Positions 1-7,669 of a stretch of 54,075 nucleotides of DNA are shown piece by piece; positions within the stretch are counted from its first letter, which is position 1, and each line of letters starts with the position of its first letter. The stretch lies in NCBI GenBank assembly GCA_017936765.1, contig JAGBEX010000006.1, forward strand, positions 1-54,075, in the 5' to 3' direction. A model generated the notes under the pieces. The model was not told the DNA's origin. It ran no database searches and saw only the letters and a list, made by a program, of their open reading frames with translations. This stretch comes from Clostridia bacterium. Its GTDB lineage: Bacteria; Bacillota; Clostridia; Christensenellales; Aristaeellaceae. The position numbers were made by a program, and so were the translations under genes.

Positions 1-1
1 C

Positions 2-670
2 CGGCAGAACGACGGTTTCATCCTGCTCTACAGCCGCAAGGACGACCCCGTGGTGGACTACCTGTGTGAGCAGGGCCTTCTGTATGTGCTTGTTGGCAAG
101 GAAGAGCAAGGCTCCGGGCAAACCATCTGCATTGACAATGACAACCTTCTGGCGGGCAAAGAAGCCACAGAATATCTTTATCAGCTGGGTCATCGCCACA
201 TTGGCTATCTAGGCAGCGAACGCTCCTTTGTTTTCTCTGCTGAGCGCCTCTCCGGCTATCAGCTGGCGCTGCTTCAACACAACCTGCCGTTGCGTCCGGA
301 TTACTACATCGAGATGGAAAGTCCGAATTTCGACAAGGCAGACGCGCTCAGGGAATTGCTCAACAGCCCTGACCGTCCCACCGCTCTGGTGGTCAGCGAT
401 GATATGCTGGCTGTCGGCCTTGAACGCACCTGTTCCGCGCTCGGGCTGCGTATCCCTGAGGACATTTCTATCATCTCCTTCAACAATTCCCTCATTGCGC
501 AACTAAACAATCCCCAGTTGACCAGCGTGGACGTGAATTCTTTCCAACTGGGCTTTGAGGCAGCCAATCAGATTCTCAATCATGCGGATAATCCAAACCT
601 GATGGCAACGAAAATCATTGTTCCGCATCGTATTGTAGAACGTTCCAGCTGTAAGAGAGTGAAGGAATAA
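2..670 (+). CDS. LacI-family transcriptional regulator, 5' end missing
   Basis: The open frame runs in from the left edge, so the N-terminal HTH domain lies outside the window. The visible 222 residues form the periplasmic-binding-like effector domain: a DGFILLYSR strand, then SAERLSGYQLAL, then a VVSDDMLAVG segment followed by GLRIPEDISIISFNNS and PQLTSVDVN. All are hallmarks of LacI/GalR proteins. The SFNNS in place of the commoner GFDN resembles maltose-regulator (MalR) types, so a sugar effector is likely but not proven. It ends about 330 bp left of the IME boundary. Its target genes are not in the window. Confidence 0.85.
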   Translation, partial: RQNDGFILLYSRKDDPVVDYLCEQGLLYVLVGKEEQGSGQTICIDNDNLLAGKEATEYLYQLGHRHIGYLGSERSFVFSAERLSGYQLALLQHNLPLRPDYYIEMESPNFDKADALRELLNSPDRPTALVVSDDMLAVGLERTCSALGLRIPEDISIISFNNSLIAQLNNPQLTSVDVNSFQLGFEAANQILNHADNPNLMATKIIVPHRIVERSSCKRVKE

Positions 671-947
671 CAGACTGCCGCCCTTGCAAATCATTCACAT
701 AGCAGTTGCCAACCTTCTGATAAACCAAGTCAAATTCGTTCAAATAGTGGCAGGAGGATTTCCGGAAAGAGCAATCGTCTTTTTCTTCGCAAGAGGGGAG
801 AAATTGCTCCTGTTCGGCACTGAATTATGGCCCGAAAGTTCACCCATTTACTCACCCATTTTGGCACCATTTTGAGCAGTTAACCCATAGTTAACCCATA
901 AAAAACGTGTCAAACTTGTTCAGATTGAGTCAAACCTCGCTAAATAG
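671..947. other. Intergenic, no gene seen; contains short tandem repeats
   Basis: I see no convincing gene here. The stretch between the LacI-type gene and the first terminator is AT-richer than the chromosome. Positions 840-862 hold two copies of TCACCCATTT(A/T) spaced by one base. Positions 879-900 hold two perfect tandem copies of GTTAACCCATA. Such 11-bp direct repeats resemble arm-type binding sites of tyrosine integrases. Confidence 0.5.
840..900. repeat. 11-bp direct repeats outside the IME
   Basis: TCACCCATTTA and TCACCCATTTT lie at 840-850 and 852-862. GTTAACCCATA is repeated back to back at 879-889 and 890-900. They lie about 100 bp outside the left att repeat. Their layout (repeats, then hairpin terminator, then att) mirrors the right end of the IME at 12791-12934. 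Confidence 0.6.
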
Positions 948-997
948 AAAAAGCCCCGAAAACCTAATGTTATCAAGGCTTTCGGGGGTTTTTGTGA
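948..997 (-). terminator. Bidirectional terminator, probably the displaced rpsI terminator
   Basis: CCCCGAAA (954-961) pairs with TTTCGGGG (980-987), extended by ACCT/AGG inside, with A5 on the left and T5 on the right. It can stop transcription in both directions. It sits a few bases outside the left att repeat. With the IME removed it would lie immediately downstream of rpsI on the minus strand, so it is best read as the original rplM-rpsI terminator. Confidence 0.75.
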
Positions 998-1001
998 TGA
1001 A

Positions 1002-1017
1002 ATTAGCGCTTGGAGAA
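1002..1017. repeat. att site, distal copy
   Basis: ATTAGCGCTTGGAGAA is identical to 12919-12934. It reproduces on the minus strand the codons for the last four residues of S9 (F-S-K-R) and the stop codon. Here it has no upstream rpsI sequence, as expected for the reconstituted far end after site-specific insertion. Confidence 0.9.
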
Positions 1018-1123
1018 TCAAACAAGGGTATCTTCTCTCAGTGTCACAAATGGCGCAAAGCCAGCAAATTCAAGGGACACAGGCAGTTGAGACGGTTGTG
1101 TCAGGAGGCATAAATACCGGTTT

Positions 1124-1184
1124 GCTCCCTACTTGTTGCCTACGCACAGCAGCCCAGGGCTGTGCATGACAACAGGTAGGGAGC
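1124..1184. repeat. Long two-tier hairpin near the left IME end
   Basis: GCTCCCTACTTGTTG (1124-1138) is the inverted repeat of 1170-1184 with one mismatch. Inside, GCACAGC (1144-1150) pairs with GCTGTGC (1159-1165). No T-tract follows on either strand, so it is not an ordinary terminator. Its CCTACTTGTTGCCTAC core resembles the repeats at 12791-12823 near the other end, which suggests integrase arm sites or an IME-end structure. Confidence 0.65.
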
Positions 1185-1215
1185 TTTGAAGTACACATTT
1201 CATTCCCAAAGCGAC

Positions 1216-1539
1216 TCAGTTCAGCACTTGCCTGATTTTCGCATAGGCCTCATCCGAGGGCTTCAGCAGAAAATCCCCATGCCCCAGTCCATCCATGATG
1301 GACTCTTCATAGCGCTGCAGGTAACGCTTCAGCTCCCTGTGGGATTTGAGGGCATAGGGTTCGTTGCTTCCGCACCACAGGTGTACCATGTGCGGCCAGG
1401 CGGCGATCTCCTTGCGGGTGCGGTAGGTGTAGTTCTGCAGATAGTTGCGGTTGATGGTTTCGTCCGAGGCCTGCAGGTACAGTGTCTTTTCCATATCGCC
1501 CAGCATATCCTCCAGCTTCGTGCCCATCAGTTTCATCAT
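1216..1539 (-). pseudogene. Alpha/beta-hydrolase C-terminal remnant
   Basis: This frame encodes 107 residues, ending in WPHMVHLWCGSNEP and then a GLGHGDF segment. These resemble the last third of alpha/beta hydrolases, where the acid residue and the catalytic His sit near the C-terminus. The nucleophile region is absent and nothing upstream on the minus strand continues the fold. I read it as a truncated remnant trapped in the IME cargo. Expression as a short protein cannot be excluded. Confidence 0.45.
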
Positions 1540-1621
1540 AACATGAATGATGAGACATTTACATCCTCATGGCACAATATTGATATGTTCAGGCATAAAT
1601 GAAGTATCACGGAAACAATCC

Positions 1622-2119
1622 ATGCACTATAATAGCAGTAATACAAAGGTGGTGCATGCGTTGTTTATCCGGAAGATGAGGAAGTCTGATTATGCAGTAG
1701 TTGACGCTTTGCTTCTGCAAATCCACCAGGTGGATGTTGACGGCAGACCGGATATGTTTTGGCCCATTGAGCAGTATATGACCAAGGATTCTTTCGATAG
1801 TCTGGTTACCAACAAAAATGTGATTTCGATTCTTGCACAGGAACGGGGCGAAATCATTGGCTGCTGCTTCGTGTCCATGCTGGAGCGCAGCGGAATGGCT
1901 CACATGAAATCCGCATACATTGACCTTCTTGTGGTGGATGAAAGGCACAGACGAAAAGGTGTTGGAAGGGCAATCTTCCAGGAGGTTCAGAAGCGGGCCA
2001 GAAAGGCTGGTGCCAAGCGGCTTGATCTGATGGTTTGGAGCCATAACCAAATCGCAGAAAGTGCGTATAAATCCTACGGCATGGTTCCCCAACGCTGTGT
2101 ATATGAAATAAGTCTGTAA
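1622..2119 (+). CDS. GNAT-family N-acetyltransferase
   Basis: About 165 residues from the chosen ATG. The acetyl-CoA-binding motif is clear in VVDERHRRKGVGRAIFQ (R-x-x-G-x-G), preceded by the YIDLLVV strand and followed by the AKRLDLMVW strand and the ESAYKSYGMV segment typical of motif B. Substrate is unknown. No start has a strong ribosome binding site. An in-frame ATG at 1547 would add 25 unusual residues, so 1622 is preferred. The gene is IME cargo, convergent with the HAD gene, and shares a bidirectional terminator with it. Confidence 0.8.
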   Translation: MHYNSSNTKVVHALFIRKMRKSDYAVVDALLLQIHQVDVDGRPDMFWPIEQYMTKDSFDSLVTNKNVISILAQERGEIIGCCFVSMLERSGMAHMKSAYIDLLVVDERHRRKGVGRAIFQEVQKRARKAGAKRLDLMVWSHNQIAESAYKSYGMVPQRCVYEISL

Positions 2120-2126
2120 TAGAGAA

Positions 2127-2151
2127 ATCCCCAGGATGCCATTCTGGGGAT
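2127..2151. terminator. Shared bidirectional terminator between GNAT and HAD genes
   Basis: ATCCCCAG (2127-2134) pairs perfectly with CTGGGGAT (2144-2151), followed by AAATTTTG on the plus strand. It lies between two convergent genes. Confidence 0.7.
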
Positions 2152-2161
2152 AAATTTTGCC

Positions 2162-2938
2162 CTAAATCAAACCATGACGGATACAGTAATGATAGATTCC
2201 GTTCTCTGCAACATGACCGCAAATATCATCTGCAATGGCTTTCAGCTGCACCGATGCGTTTTCCATCGCCACCCCGGTGCCGACAGCTTGAAGCATTTCA
2301 ATATCGTTGTTGCCATCCCCAAAGGCGAGGGCTTCCGTTTTGGTCAGATGGTAATGTTCAAGTATCTTTTGAATACCGATCCCTTTTCCTCCATCTGCCG
2401 GGATGATGTCCACAGCACGATCCCACCATGCAGTGATCCTGGCACCGGACACACCCTTCAAAATGGCAGGATACTCATATTCCCGGCATCCCAGCATGAC
2501 TTGGTAGACTTCCTGGCGGGTTGCTTCCTCAAAATCCTCTGCTATCGTCAGATCAAGGTGTGCAAAGGAATAGTATTCTGCCAAATCCGCATCTGTACCA
2601 TTGGCAGCAAGCCGCCCCCTGGTAGCAACAGAAATGGGTCTGCCTAATTCTGCTGCGTTTTGGATCAGTTTCTGAACATCCTCGGCAGGGATAGGATTGC
2701 TGAAAACAACCTCTTGATTGGTGTAGCACAGAGATCCGTTGAACGTGAGGTACGCATCAAATTCCACGCCATCAAACTTAGGCAGGCTGACAGGAGATCT
2801 TCCCGTAGCAAGGCAGATAAGGATACCTTTTTCACGAAGCAGACGCAGCATTTCCAGCGTTATTTCCGAGATCTGCTTTTTCTGCATATCGATCAGAGTA
2901 CCATCGATGTCAAAGAAAATGATCTTAATTGGATTCAT
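2162..2938 (-). CDS. Cof-type HAD-superfamily phosphatase
   Basis: 258 residues. Motif I is FFDIDGTLI with the nucleophile Asp10 and acid Asp12. ATGRSP is motif II, and the Mg-binding motif IV is AFGDGNNDIEML near residue 205. The large alpha/beta cap places it in class IIB (Cof/YidA), enzymes that usually dephosphorylate sugar phosphates or similar small molecules; the substrate here is unknown. The start at 2938 is supported by a GAGG site on the minus strand 9 nt upstream and overlaps the end of the MFS gene by 14 bp, implying translational coupling. Last gene of the HD-MFS-HAD cargo operon. Confidence 0.88.
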   Translation of the reverse strand: MNPIKIIFFDIDGTLIDMQKKQISEITLEMLRLLREKGILICLATGRSPVSLPKFDGVEFDAYLTFNGSLCYTNQEVVFSNPIPAEDVQKLIQNAAELGRPISVATRGRLAANGTDADLAEYYSFAHLDLTIAEDFEEATRQEVYQVMLGCREYEYPAILKGVSGARITAWWDRAVDIIPADGGKGIGIQKILEHYHLTKTEALAFGDGNNDIEMLQAVGTGVAMENASVQLKAIADDICGHVAENGIYHYCIRHGLI

Positions 2939-4121
2939 ATAGCGAAGCCTCATTTTTGCAATCCGATTTCGTTACTGTGACGAAAATAGTAACTGTACCT
3001 ACCAACGCCATGATGATACCGGCGATCAAAATTGCATCCACGCCTAAGTCAAGTAATTGTCCGCCTGCAAAATTACCGGCAGAACATCCCAATGCGTAGG
3101 CTGCGGTGCTGAATGCCTGTCCTTTGACCATATCCGCCTGTTTTACCTTCGCTCTTGCAAAATAAACCTGTGTCGGTGCCAGGAACGCATAGGATGTCAT
3201 CTGAATCAGCTGAAGCAGATAAATGGTGTGAATGCTCCGGGCGAAATAAAACAGAATCGCTTTCAACAGAAAAGAGCAGCCAGCAATTTTCAAAAGGCGG
3301 GTATCTGGAATAACATTGCGTACCTGCTTAAAGAAGAAAATCACAATCGCACCCACTATGGACGAAATAAAAAGCGCAGTTCCGCCATGGGTGCTGTCAC
3401 CACCGAGCCGTCCCATTATGACGATCAAATAGTTCTCCGTCATGGCATGATACATTCCCAGGAACAGGACGCCTGCAAGAGAAGCGCAATACCAGCGGTA
3501 ACGAGCGAAAAACTGCCAGACGGAGCAGCTATTGGCGGTGCGATCTTCAGAAGTGTTGATCTTTTCGATTTTAGGATAACCCCATAAGATCAGGATGCAC
3601 AGCAGTCGGAAGCTGACAAGCAGAAGGATCATCCAGGTACTGCCAAGCTGTGCAATCACAAACCCCAGCACCAGAGAAGAAATAGCAGATGCTGCTGAAC
3701 CAACACCACGGGCTGCGCCGTAGTTGATTGTAAAGCCGGCTTGTGTGTATGAAATACACAACGCATTGGTCAGCGGGACCATTGCATCAGAACTCCATAT
3801 GCCAACCATATAGCTGATTCCCGCAACGACAATCGGCACATGAGGAAGTAATTGTACACAAAAGCACAGGACGCAGAGAAAGGACATTCCAAGTAGCATC
3901 TTGATTAGTACAAAGCGTTTGGCCTTGTCCGCAATGCCAGCCATGATCGGCTGTGTCAGGCAGGACAGCAGCCCGGCAACAGCAAGCAGCACACCAACGA
4001 TACCAGAGGAAATACCACGGTTCAATAAATAAGTGGTTGCAAAACTGGTGGCTCCTGTAGATGCAGCCCAGAAGGTAAATTGGGTGAAACTATATCGTAA
4101 GGTCAGATTCTTCTTGTCCAT
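2925..4121 (-). CDS. MFS transporter (LacY/nucleoside-symporter-like)
   Basis: About 398 residues with roughly twelve hydrophobic segments. The N-terminus (MDKKNLTLRYSFTQFTFWAA) and the GIADKAKR loop between helices 2 and 3 match the MFS_1-like group that contains sugar and nucleoside proton symporters. Direction of transport and substrate cannot be read from sequence. It starts 5 nt after the HD gene stop codon and overlaps the HAD gene, so the three are one transcription unit. A GTG at 4130 is an alternative start. Confidence 0.82.
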   Translation of the reverse strand: MDKKNLTLRYSFTQFTFWAASTGATSFATTYLLNRGISSGIVGVLLAVAGLLSCLTQPIMAGIADKAKRFVLIKMLLGMSFLCVLCFCVQLLPHVPIVVAGISYMVGIWSSDAMVPLTNALCISYTQAGFTINYGAARGVGSAASAISSLVLGFVIAQLGSTWMILLLVSFRLLCILILWGYPKIEKINTSEDRTANSCSVWQFFARYRWYCASLAGVLFLGMYHAMTENYLIVIMGRLGGDSTHGGTALFISSIVGAIVIFFFKQVRNVIPDTRLLKIAGCSFLLKAILFYFARSIHTIYLLQLIQMTSYAFLAPTQVYFARAKVKQADMVKGQAFSTAAYALGCSAGNFAGGQLLDLGVDAILIAGIIMALVGTVTIFVTVTKSDCKNEASLYESN

Positions 4122-4126
4122 AGCAA

Positions 4127-4726
4127 TCACCGGAAACTGTTCTCTACCACACCGGGCAGAAAATCATAGATGGAACAGCCAATGATTTCCTCGAAATGAG
4201 CCTTGATATTCAATACGGTTTTCCATCGCTCTACTGTATATGGATGGGTTCCATACCGGATCGCCACATCCACAAACCGCTTTTCCAGCAGGCAGAATCC
4301 GGTGGGCAGAGCCAGTGCATCGCAAAGCTGCACCAGATGATCATAGTCGTCATACACTGCCGTTTTTACGAACTCAGCCATAAAGTCTTTATCTTCGGTG
4401 GGCATATCAAAGACTCCGATGGAGGAAGCAATATCCTTGACCATAAAGGCATGGGAAATGCAGATCTGTGCAGCCTTTTCCCATCCCCGAGCCATACAAT
4501 AGCGGTAGCCGTCGATCAGATGCCGTTCCGATGTAACGCCTGCGTGCCTGCCAATGTCATGGAGCAGACCATAGATATAGGCATCCTCCGCATCCAGATG
4601 TGGGCAGCGGCTGGCAATGCTTTCACAGGCTTTCGCAACATACCGGGAGTGGTCTGCCCAGGGTCCGGGATTGGCTGCGTGTGCTTCTTCCAATGCTTTT
4701 TCTGCAATCATGCGTGTAAGCAGCAT
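4127..4726 (-). CDS. HD-domain phosphohydrolase
   Basis: 199 residues with a metal-binding HD core: His26 in WADHSRYV, then GLLHDIGRHAG, ISHAF and a distal Asp in the DDYDHLVQLCDA stretch. The fold matches small soluble HD hydrolases that act on phosphomonoesters or nucleotides; the substrate is unknown. The start is strongly supported by GGAGGT six bases upstream. First gene of the operon with MFS and HAD genes, directly downstream of a terminator-like hairpin that may control entry into the operon. Confidence 0.85.
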   Translation of the reverse strand: MLLTRMIAEKALEEAHAANPGPWADHSRYVAKACESIASRCPHLDAEDAYIYGLLHDIGRHAGVTSERHLIDGYRYCMARGWEKAAQICISHAFMVKDIASSIGVFDMPTEDKDFMAEFVKTAVYDDYDHLVQLCDALALPTGFCLLEKRFVDVAIRYGTHPYTVERWKTVLNIKAHFEEIIGCSIYDFLPGVVENSFR

Positions 4727-4739
4727 AGCAATACCTCCA

Positions 4740-4837
4740 ATGAAAAATGGGGCTGGCTTTCACCAGCCCCGTCAGAAAATTAAGGAGGCCAAGTGAAAGT
4801 GGGCCTTTCACACATCCTTGCTGACAGTATAACGATT
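4740..4837 (-). promoter_or_regulatory. Structured leader / candidate attenuator before the HD-MFS-HAD operon
   Basis: Read on the minus strand, the first hairpin is GTGAAAG/CTTTCAC (4805-4811 with 4793-4799). GTCAG and AAGGA can pair with TCCTT and CTGAC around it. Then comes a perfect terminator GGGGCTGG/CCAGCCCC (4749-4770) with T5, ending only a few bases before the GGAGGT site of the HD gene. It may simply terminate the AraC transcript, or act as a regulated attenuator. I found no match to a riboswitch class I know. Confidence 0.5.
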
Positions 4838-4839
4838 AT

Positions 4840-4890
4840 TTGGCACGATAGATATACTATTGATGCCCGTTTTTATCAGAATCGTGCCAA
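4840..4890. repeat. 10-bp inverted repeat spanning the AraC stop codon
   Basis: TTGGCACGAT (4840-4849) and ATCGTGCCAA (4881-4890) are perfect inverted repeats separated by 31 bp, with the AraC gene stop codon between them. No T-tract follows, so an operator for the adjacent regulator is plausible, but this is inference. Confidence 0.5.
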
Positions 4891-5780
4891 CGCCTACGAT
4901 ATTCTATGGGAGAGCAGCCAAATTCCTCCCGGAAGGTCTTACCGAAATAACTGCTGGAACCAAGCCCGCAGCAATATGCGATTTGGGTAACAGACTCTTT
5001 GGATTTCGCCAGCATCTGACAAGCCTTTTGCAGACGGTAGCTTCGGATATATTCCACCGGGGTCATGTGTAAAGTATCCTGGAACAGACGGAAGCAGGCT
5101 CTTTTACTGATATGAGCCGTTTGCGCCAACTGCTCCACGGAAATCGGCTCCCCATAGTGTTCATGAATGTAAACCATCAGCATCTTGATCTTATCATCAG
5201 AATCCTTACTTGCGTTCCCTTGTTCCATGGCAGGGCGAGCCAATTCGAAAAGCTTCAGCCAAATTCTGGACAAGGAATCCCGGAGCCTAAATTCATATCC
5301 CCATTCCTGTTCGGACAAATCAAACGCCTGCTTGACTTCCTCCAAAATAGCTGCCTGTTCAGGATCGTCCGGGTATAGCGGAATGACTTCCACTCCGGGA
5401 GCGGTGGTCAGAGGCAGAATGTACTTTGCTTCCATGCGGCTCCCGTGTTCCCCTGAAAGAAATGATGGATCAAACAAGTGCAGAAGCTGAATATTGCTGT
5501 CAGCGGATGTCTGGAAGCTGGTGCTGTGCAGAACATTGGAATTGACAAAACCACCGGAACCGGCAGGAAATGTCCATTTGCCTTTCGGGGTGGTGTATTC
5601 CAGCGATCCGCTTTTCATGTAGAACAACTCCACCGTCCGGTGCCAATGCCAGGGAACGATTGGTTCCAGGTATTTGTCCAGTTCCGCACAGGTTGCAATA
5701 TAGGGGAAATCCAGATCAAAGCCCGGCAGCTGTTCCTCTCTGCTGTTATCGTTCAATTCAATGCTATGAATCGTTCTCAT
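4857..5780 (-). CDS. AraC-family transcriptional regulator with cupin sensor domain
   Basis: 307 residues. The N-terminal part (about 40-150) has the PWHWHRTVELFYM signature of an AraC-type cupin sensor. The C-terminal 100 residues hold the double HTH, including YIHEHYGEPISVEQLAQTAH and the QIAYCCGLGSSSYFGKTFR signature. It lies upstream of and in the same direction as the HD-MFS-HAD genes and probably controls them in response to a small molecule, perhaps a sugar. Its own promoter is well formed. Confidence 0.88.
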   Translation of the reverse strand: MRTIHSIELNDNSREEQLPGFDLDFPYIATCAELDKYLEPIVPWHWHRTVELFYMKSGSLEYTTPKGKWTFPAGSGGFVNSNVLHSTSFQTSADSNIQLLHLFDPSFLSGEHGSRMEAKYILPLTTAPGVEVIPLYPDDPEQAAILEEVKQAFDLSEQEWGYEFRLRDSLSRIWLKLFELARPAMEQGNASKDSDDKIKMLMVYIHEHYGEPISVEQLAQTAHISKRACFRLFQDTLHMTPVEYIRSYRLQKACQMLAKSKESVTQIAYCCGLGSSSYFGKTFREEFGCSPIEYRRRWHDSDKNGHQ

Positions 5781-5815
5781 ATTTTGTCACCATCCAGAAA
5801 GGATCTCTCACCATA

Positions 5816-5844
5816 ATGCTAATGGTTAACCCCCAGAATGTCAA
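5816..5844 (-). promoter_or_regulatory. Promoter of the AraC gene
   Basis: On the minus strand TTGACA (5839-5844), a 17-bp spacer and TAGCAT (5816-5821). A perfect inverted repeat AGAATA-C-TATTCT lies upstream at 5867-5879 and is a possible operator. Confidence 0.55.
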
Positions 5845-5944
5845 TGACCGAATTGTTGTTCTCCACAGAATACTATTCTAAACTTACCCAAATCGATATT
5901 CATAGCATATTTAGCTATATTTTTCGCATTTCACACATAACTCC

Positions 5945-7237
5945 TTATCGCTCTTCACTACCTGGGATGATGTTGTGTTTCTGCTGTGGCAACGTCTCCG
6001 GCGCAGTCAACAGCTGTTCCACTTTTTCTGTGCCCAGCACCCGTTGCAGCTTGCGGAAATTCATGGCCTCCGGTCGCAGTTGCTGGCATTCCCGCTGGAA
6101 CTTTCTTGCCTGCTCCTCCCACCGATAGGCCTCCTGATTCCGCTGCTGCTTCAAAGCATCAAACTCGCTCTTCATATCCATGAATCTCCGATATAGCGCC
6201 AGATAGATTTTCTGCATTCGTTTGATGAATGGCATCACCTTCTTTTCCCGATAAGCCTTGGCAGACTCCAGCATACCAGCTTCCGGCAGATGCTTGTCTG
6301 CATCGTGAAGGAGGTCTACAGATTTCTGCTCCACATCCTTCACCTTGGGCGCGATCTCGTGTAGCCTCTCCTGGGCAGCGCGAACATCCTCAATGGCTTG
6401 CTCCTTCTCATCACCAAGCTGTGCGATTTCTGCCTGTACATCCGCCAGCCGCTGCTGCTCCTGCTGCACCTTGAACTGCGTAACCGTCAGGTGTTCTTCG
6501 GTGCTGCCGCGCTGACCACGCTCGATGTCATCGTAACCCGCAGCACACATGCGGTCATAGAATTGATCTTGCAGGACACTGTAGGAGGGCCGCAGGATTG
6601 GCTTGCCATTCTTCGACAGCAGCGGCTGACCGCTTTCATCCAGCACAGGCTGCGACGCCCATTTCTTACTTCGGCTGACCTGCATGATCGTCTCCTTGAC
6701 CGTGCCACGCAGCGCCGGATCCTTACAGCGCTTCGACCAGAGAATCTGCTTCTCCACCACCGGCACATATACGATGTGCATATGGTAGTGGTACACATCC
6801 TGGCCGAGTGCGTCAGACATCGCACGGTTACGCTCGTCAGCATGCATGACGGCTGACAGGATGTACTGCTCGCCGCCGATGATTTCCGCTGCGGCCTTGT
6901 AAGCATCCGCATAGAATTGCTTTGCAAATTCATAGCCGCCGTGGTTGAAGAAGTACGCGGAGTTGACGTCCAGCACCATTTCACAGAAGTGGGTGGCGTC
7001 GGCTTTTAGGCCGCGAGTGGAGATCGTTCCTGCCTGCTCCATCTGATCGAACATCTCGCTGTATCCAGCAGTCGGCTGCTTGAAGTGGACGTTGAATGGG
7101 GTTCGTTCGGGGACGATGTCTTCGTTGGAATAGGTTTCGTTTTGTCGTTCGTTGTGACCCTGGGCGTTCCTGATGTCGTTGCCGCAGAGGTCTCGATTTC
7201 TTGCTACGGTGTAGTTCTTTCCGTCGTTACGGGGCAT
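5945..7237 (-). CDS. MobV-type relaxase (Mob/Pre family)
   Basis: 430 residues. The first 200 carry the plasmid recombination (Mob/Pre) domain: NVHFKQ near 49, then H132-A-D-E followed by HYHMH at 150-154 and IVYVPV, the histidine cluster that binds metal in MobV relaxases. Residues about 240-400 are charged and heptad-like, consistent with a coiled coil. The protein would nick oriT and stay bound to the strand for transfer by a helper conjugation machine. Start chosen for its AAAGGAG site. The upstream intergenic region is the expected place for oriT. Confidence 0.9.
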   Translation of the reverse strand: MPRNDGKNYTVARNRDLCGNDIRNAQGHNERQNETYSNEDIVPERTPFNVHFKQPTAGYSEMFDQMEQAGTISTRGLKADATHFCEMVLDVNSAYFFNHGGYEFAKQFYADAYKAAAEIIGGEQYILSAVMHADERNRAMSDALGQDVYHYHMHIVYVPVVEKQILWSKRCKDPALRGTVKETIMQVSRSKKWASQPVLDESGQPLLSKNGKPILRPSYSVLQDQFYDRMCAAGYDDIERGQRGSTEEHLTVTQFKVQQEQQRLADVQAEIAQLGDEKEQAIEDVRAAQERLHEIAPKVKDVEQKSVDLLHDADKHLPEAGMLESAKAYREKKVMPFIKRMQKIYLALYRRFMDMKSEFDALKQQRNQEAYRWEEQARKFQRECQQLRPEAMNFRKLQRVLGTEKVEQLLTAPETLPQQKHNIIPGSEER

Positions 7238-7420
7238 GGGACTCCTTTCCGTGGGTATGGGGGGGGACAGGACAACCGGGGGCTCACGGCACTTCTGCGG
7301 AAGTGTAATAACCCACTAATGACACTTTCAGCTTATCGCCCTCGGAAATCAGAGATTCCCGAGGGTACAGCGCATCAAACACAAGTGTTTGACACGCTTA
7401 GTCAGCCCAAGGGCTGACCT
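7238..7420. other. Candidate oriT with clustered perfect hairpins
   Basis: Immediately upstream of the relaxase gene, CACTTC-TGCG-GAAGTG (7290-7305) is followed by TAATAACCCACTA, a hairpin plus AT-rich strand that looks like a MobV nick region. Further on come CCCTCGG/CCGAGGG (about 7340-7366), TCAAACAC-AA-GTGTTTGA (7375-7392) and GTCAGCCC-AA-GGGCTGAC (7401-7418). No ORF is convincing. The nick position is inferred, not shown. Confidence 0.5.
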
Positions 7421-7669
7421 CATCGGCTGCAAAGTGCCGTGGGCTCTCCGAGGGGGAACGGGGAATGCGGCCTCTGCGGAGGCCTTACACCGACCACACG
7501 GACATTGTTGTGCCCCTGTGGCCGGTGCCATCTGCTCATCATGCCGATTCACAGATGTTATGCAGTAAATGCAATAAATGCATTTTATCGGCCATCCCAG
7601 CCTTAACGGCTGTGCTGGCTACGCTCGGCGATTGCAAGCAATCGCTGTTGCTAATCGGCAAAGCCGATC
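7421..7669. other. Hairpin-rich intergenic region
   Basis: No gene is visible. GGCCTC-TGCG-GAGGCC lies near 7472-7487. GCGATTGC-AA-GCAATCGC (7628-7645) and ATCGGC-AAA-GCCGAT (7654-7668) lie just past the stop codon of the replication gene on the minus strand and may end its transcript or be part of a transfer or replication origin. Confidence 0.45.

Noticed and set aside
2..670. LacI-type gene as cargo of the rpsI IME
   Set aside because: It lies outside the 16-bp repeat at 1002; it may belong to a neighbouring element or to the chromosome.
840..900. Tandem 11-bp repeats as a CRISPR or minisatellite
   Set aside because: Only two copies of each unit, no spacers of 25-40 bp, no cas genes in the window.
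1002..1017. att site in a tRNA gene
   Set aside because: The repeat matches the end of rpsI exactly, and no tRNA cloverleaf is visible at either end.
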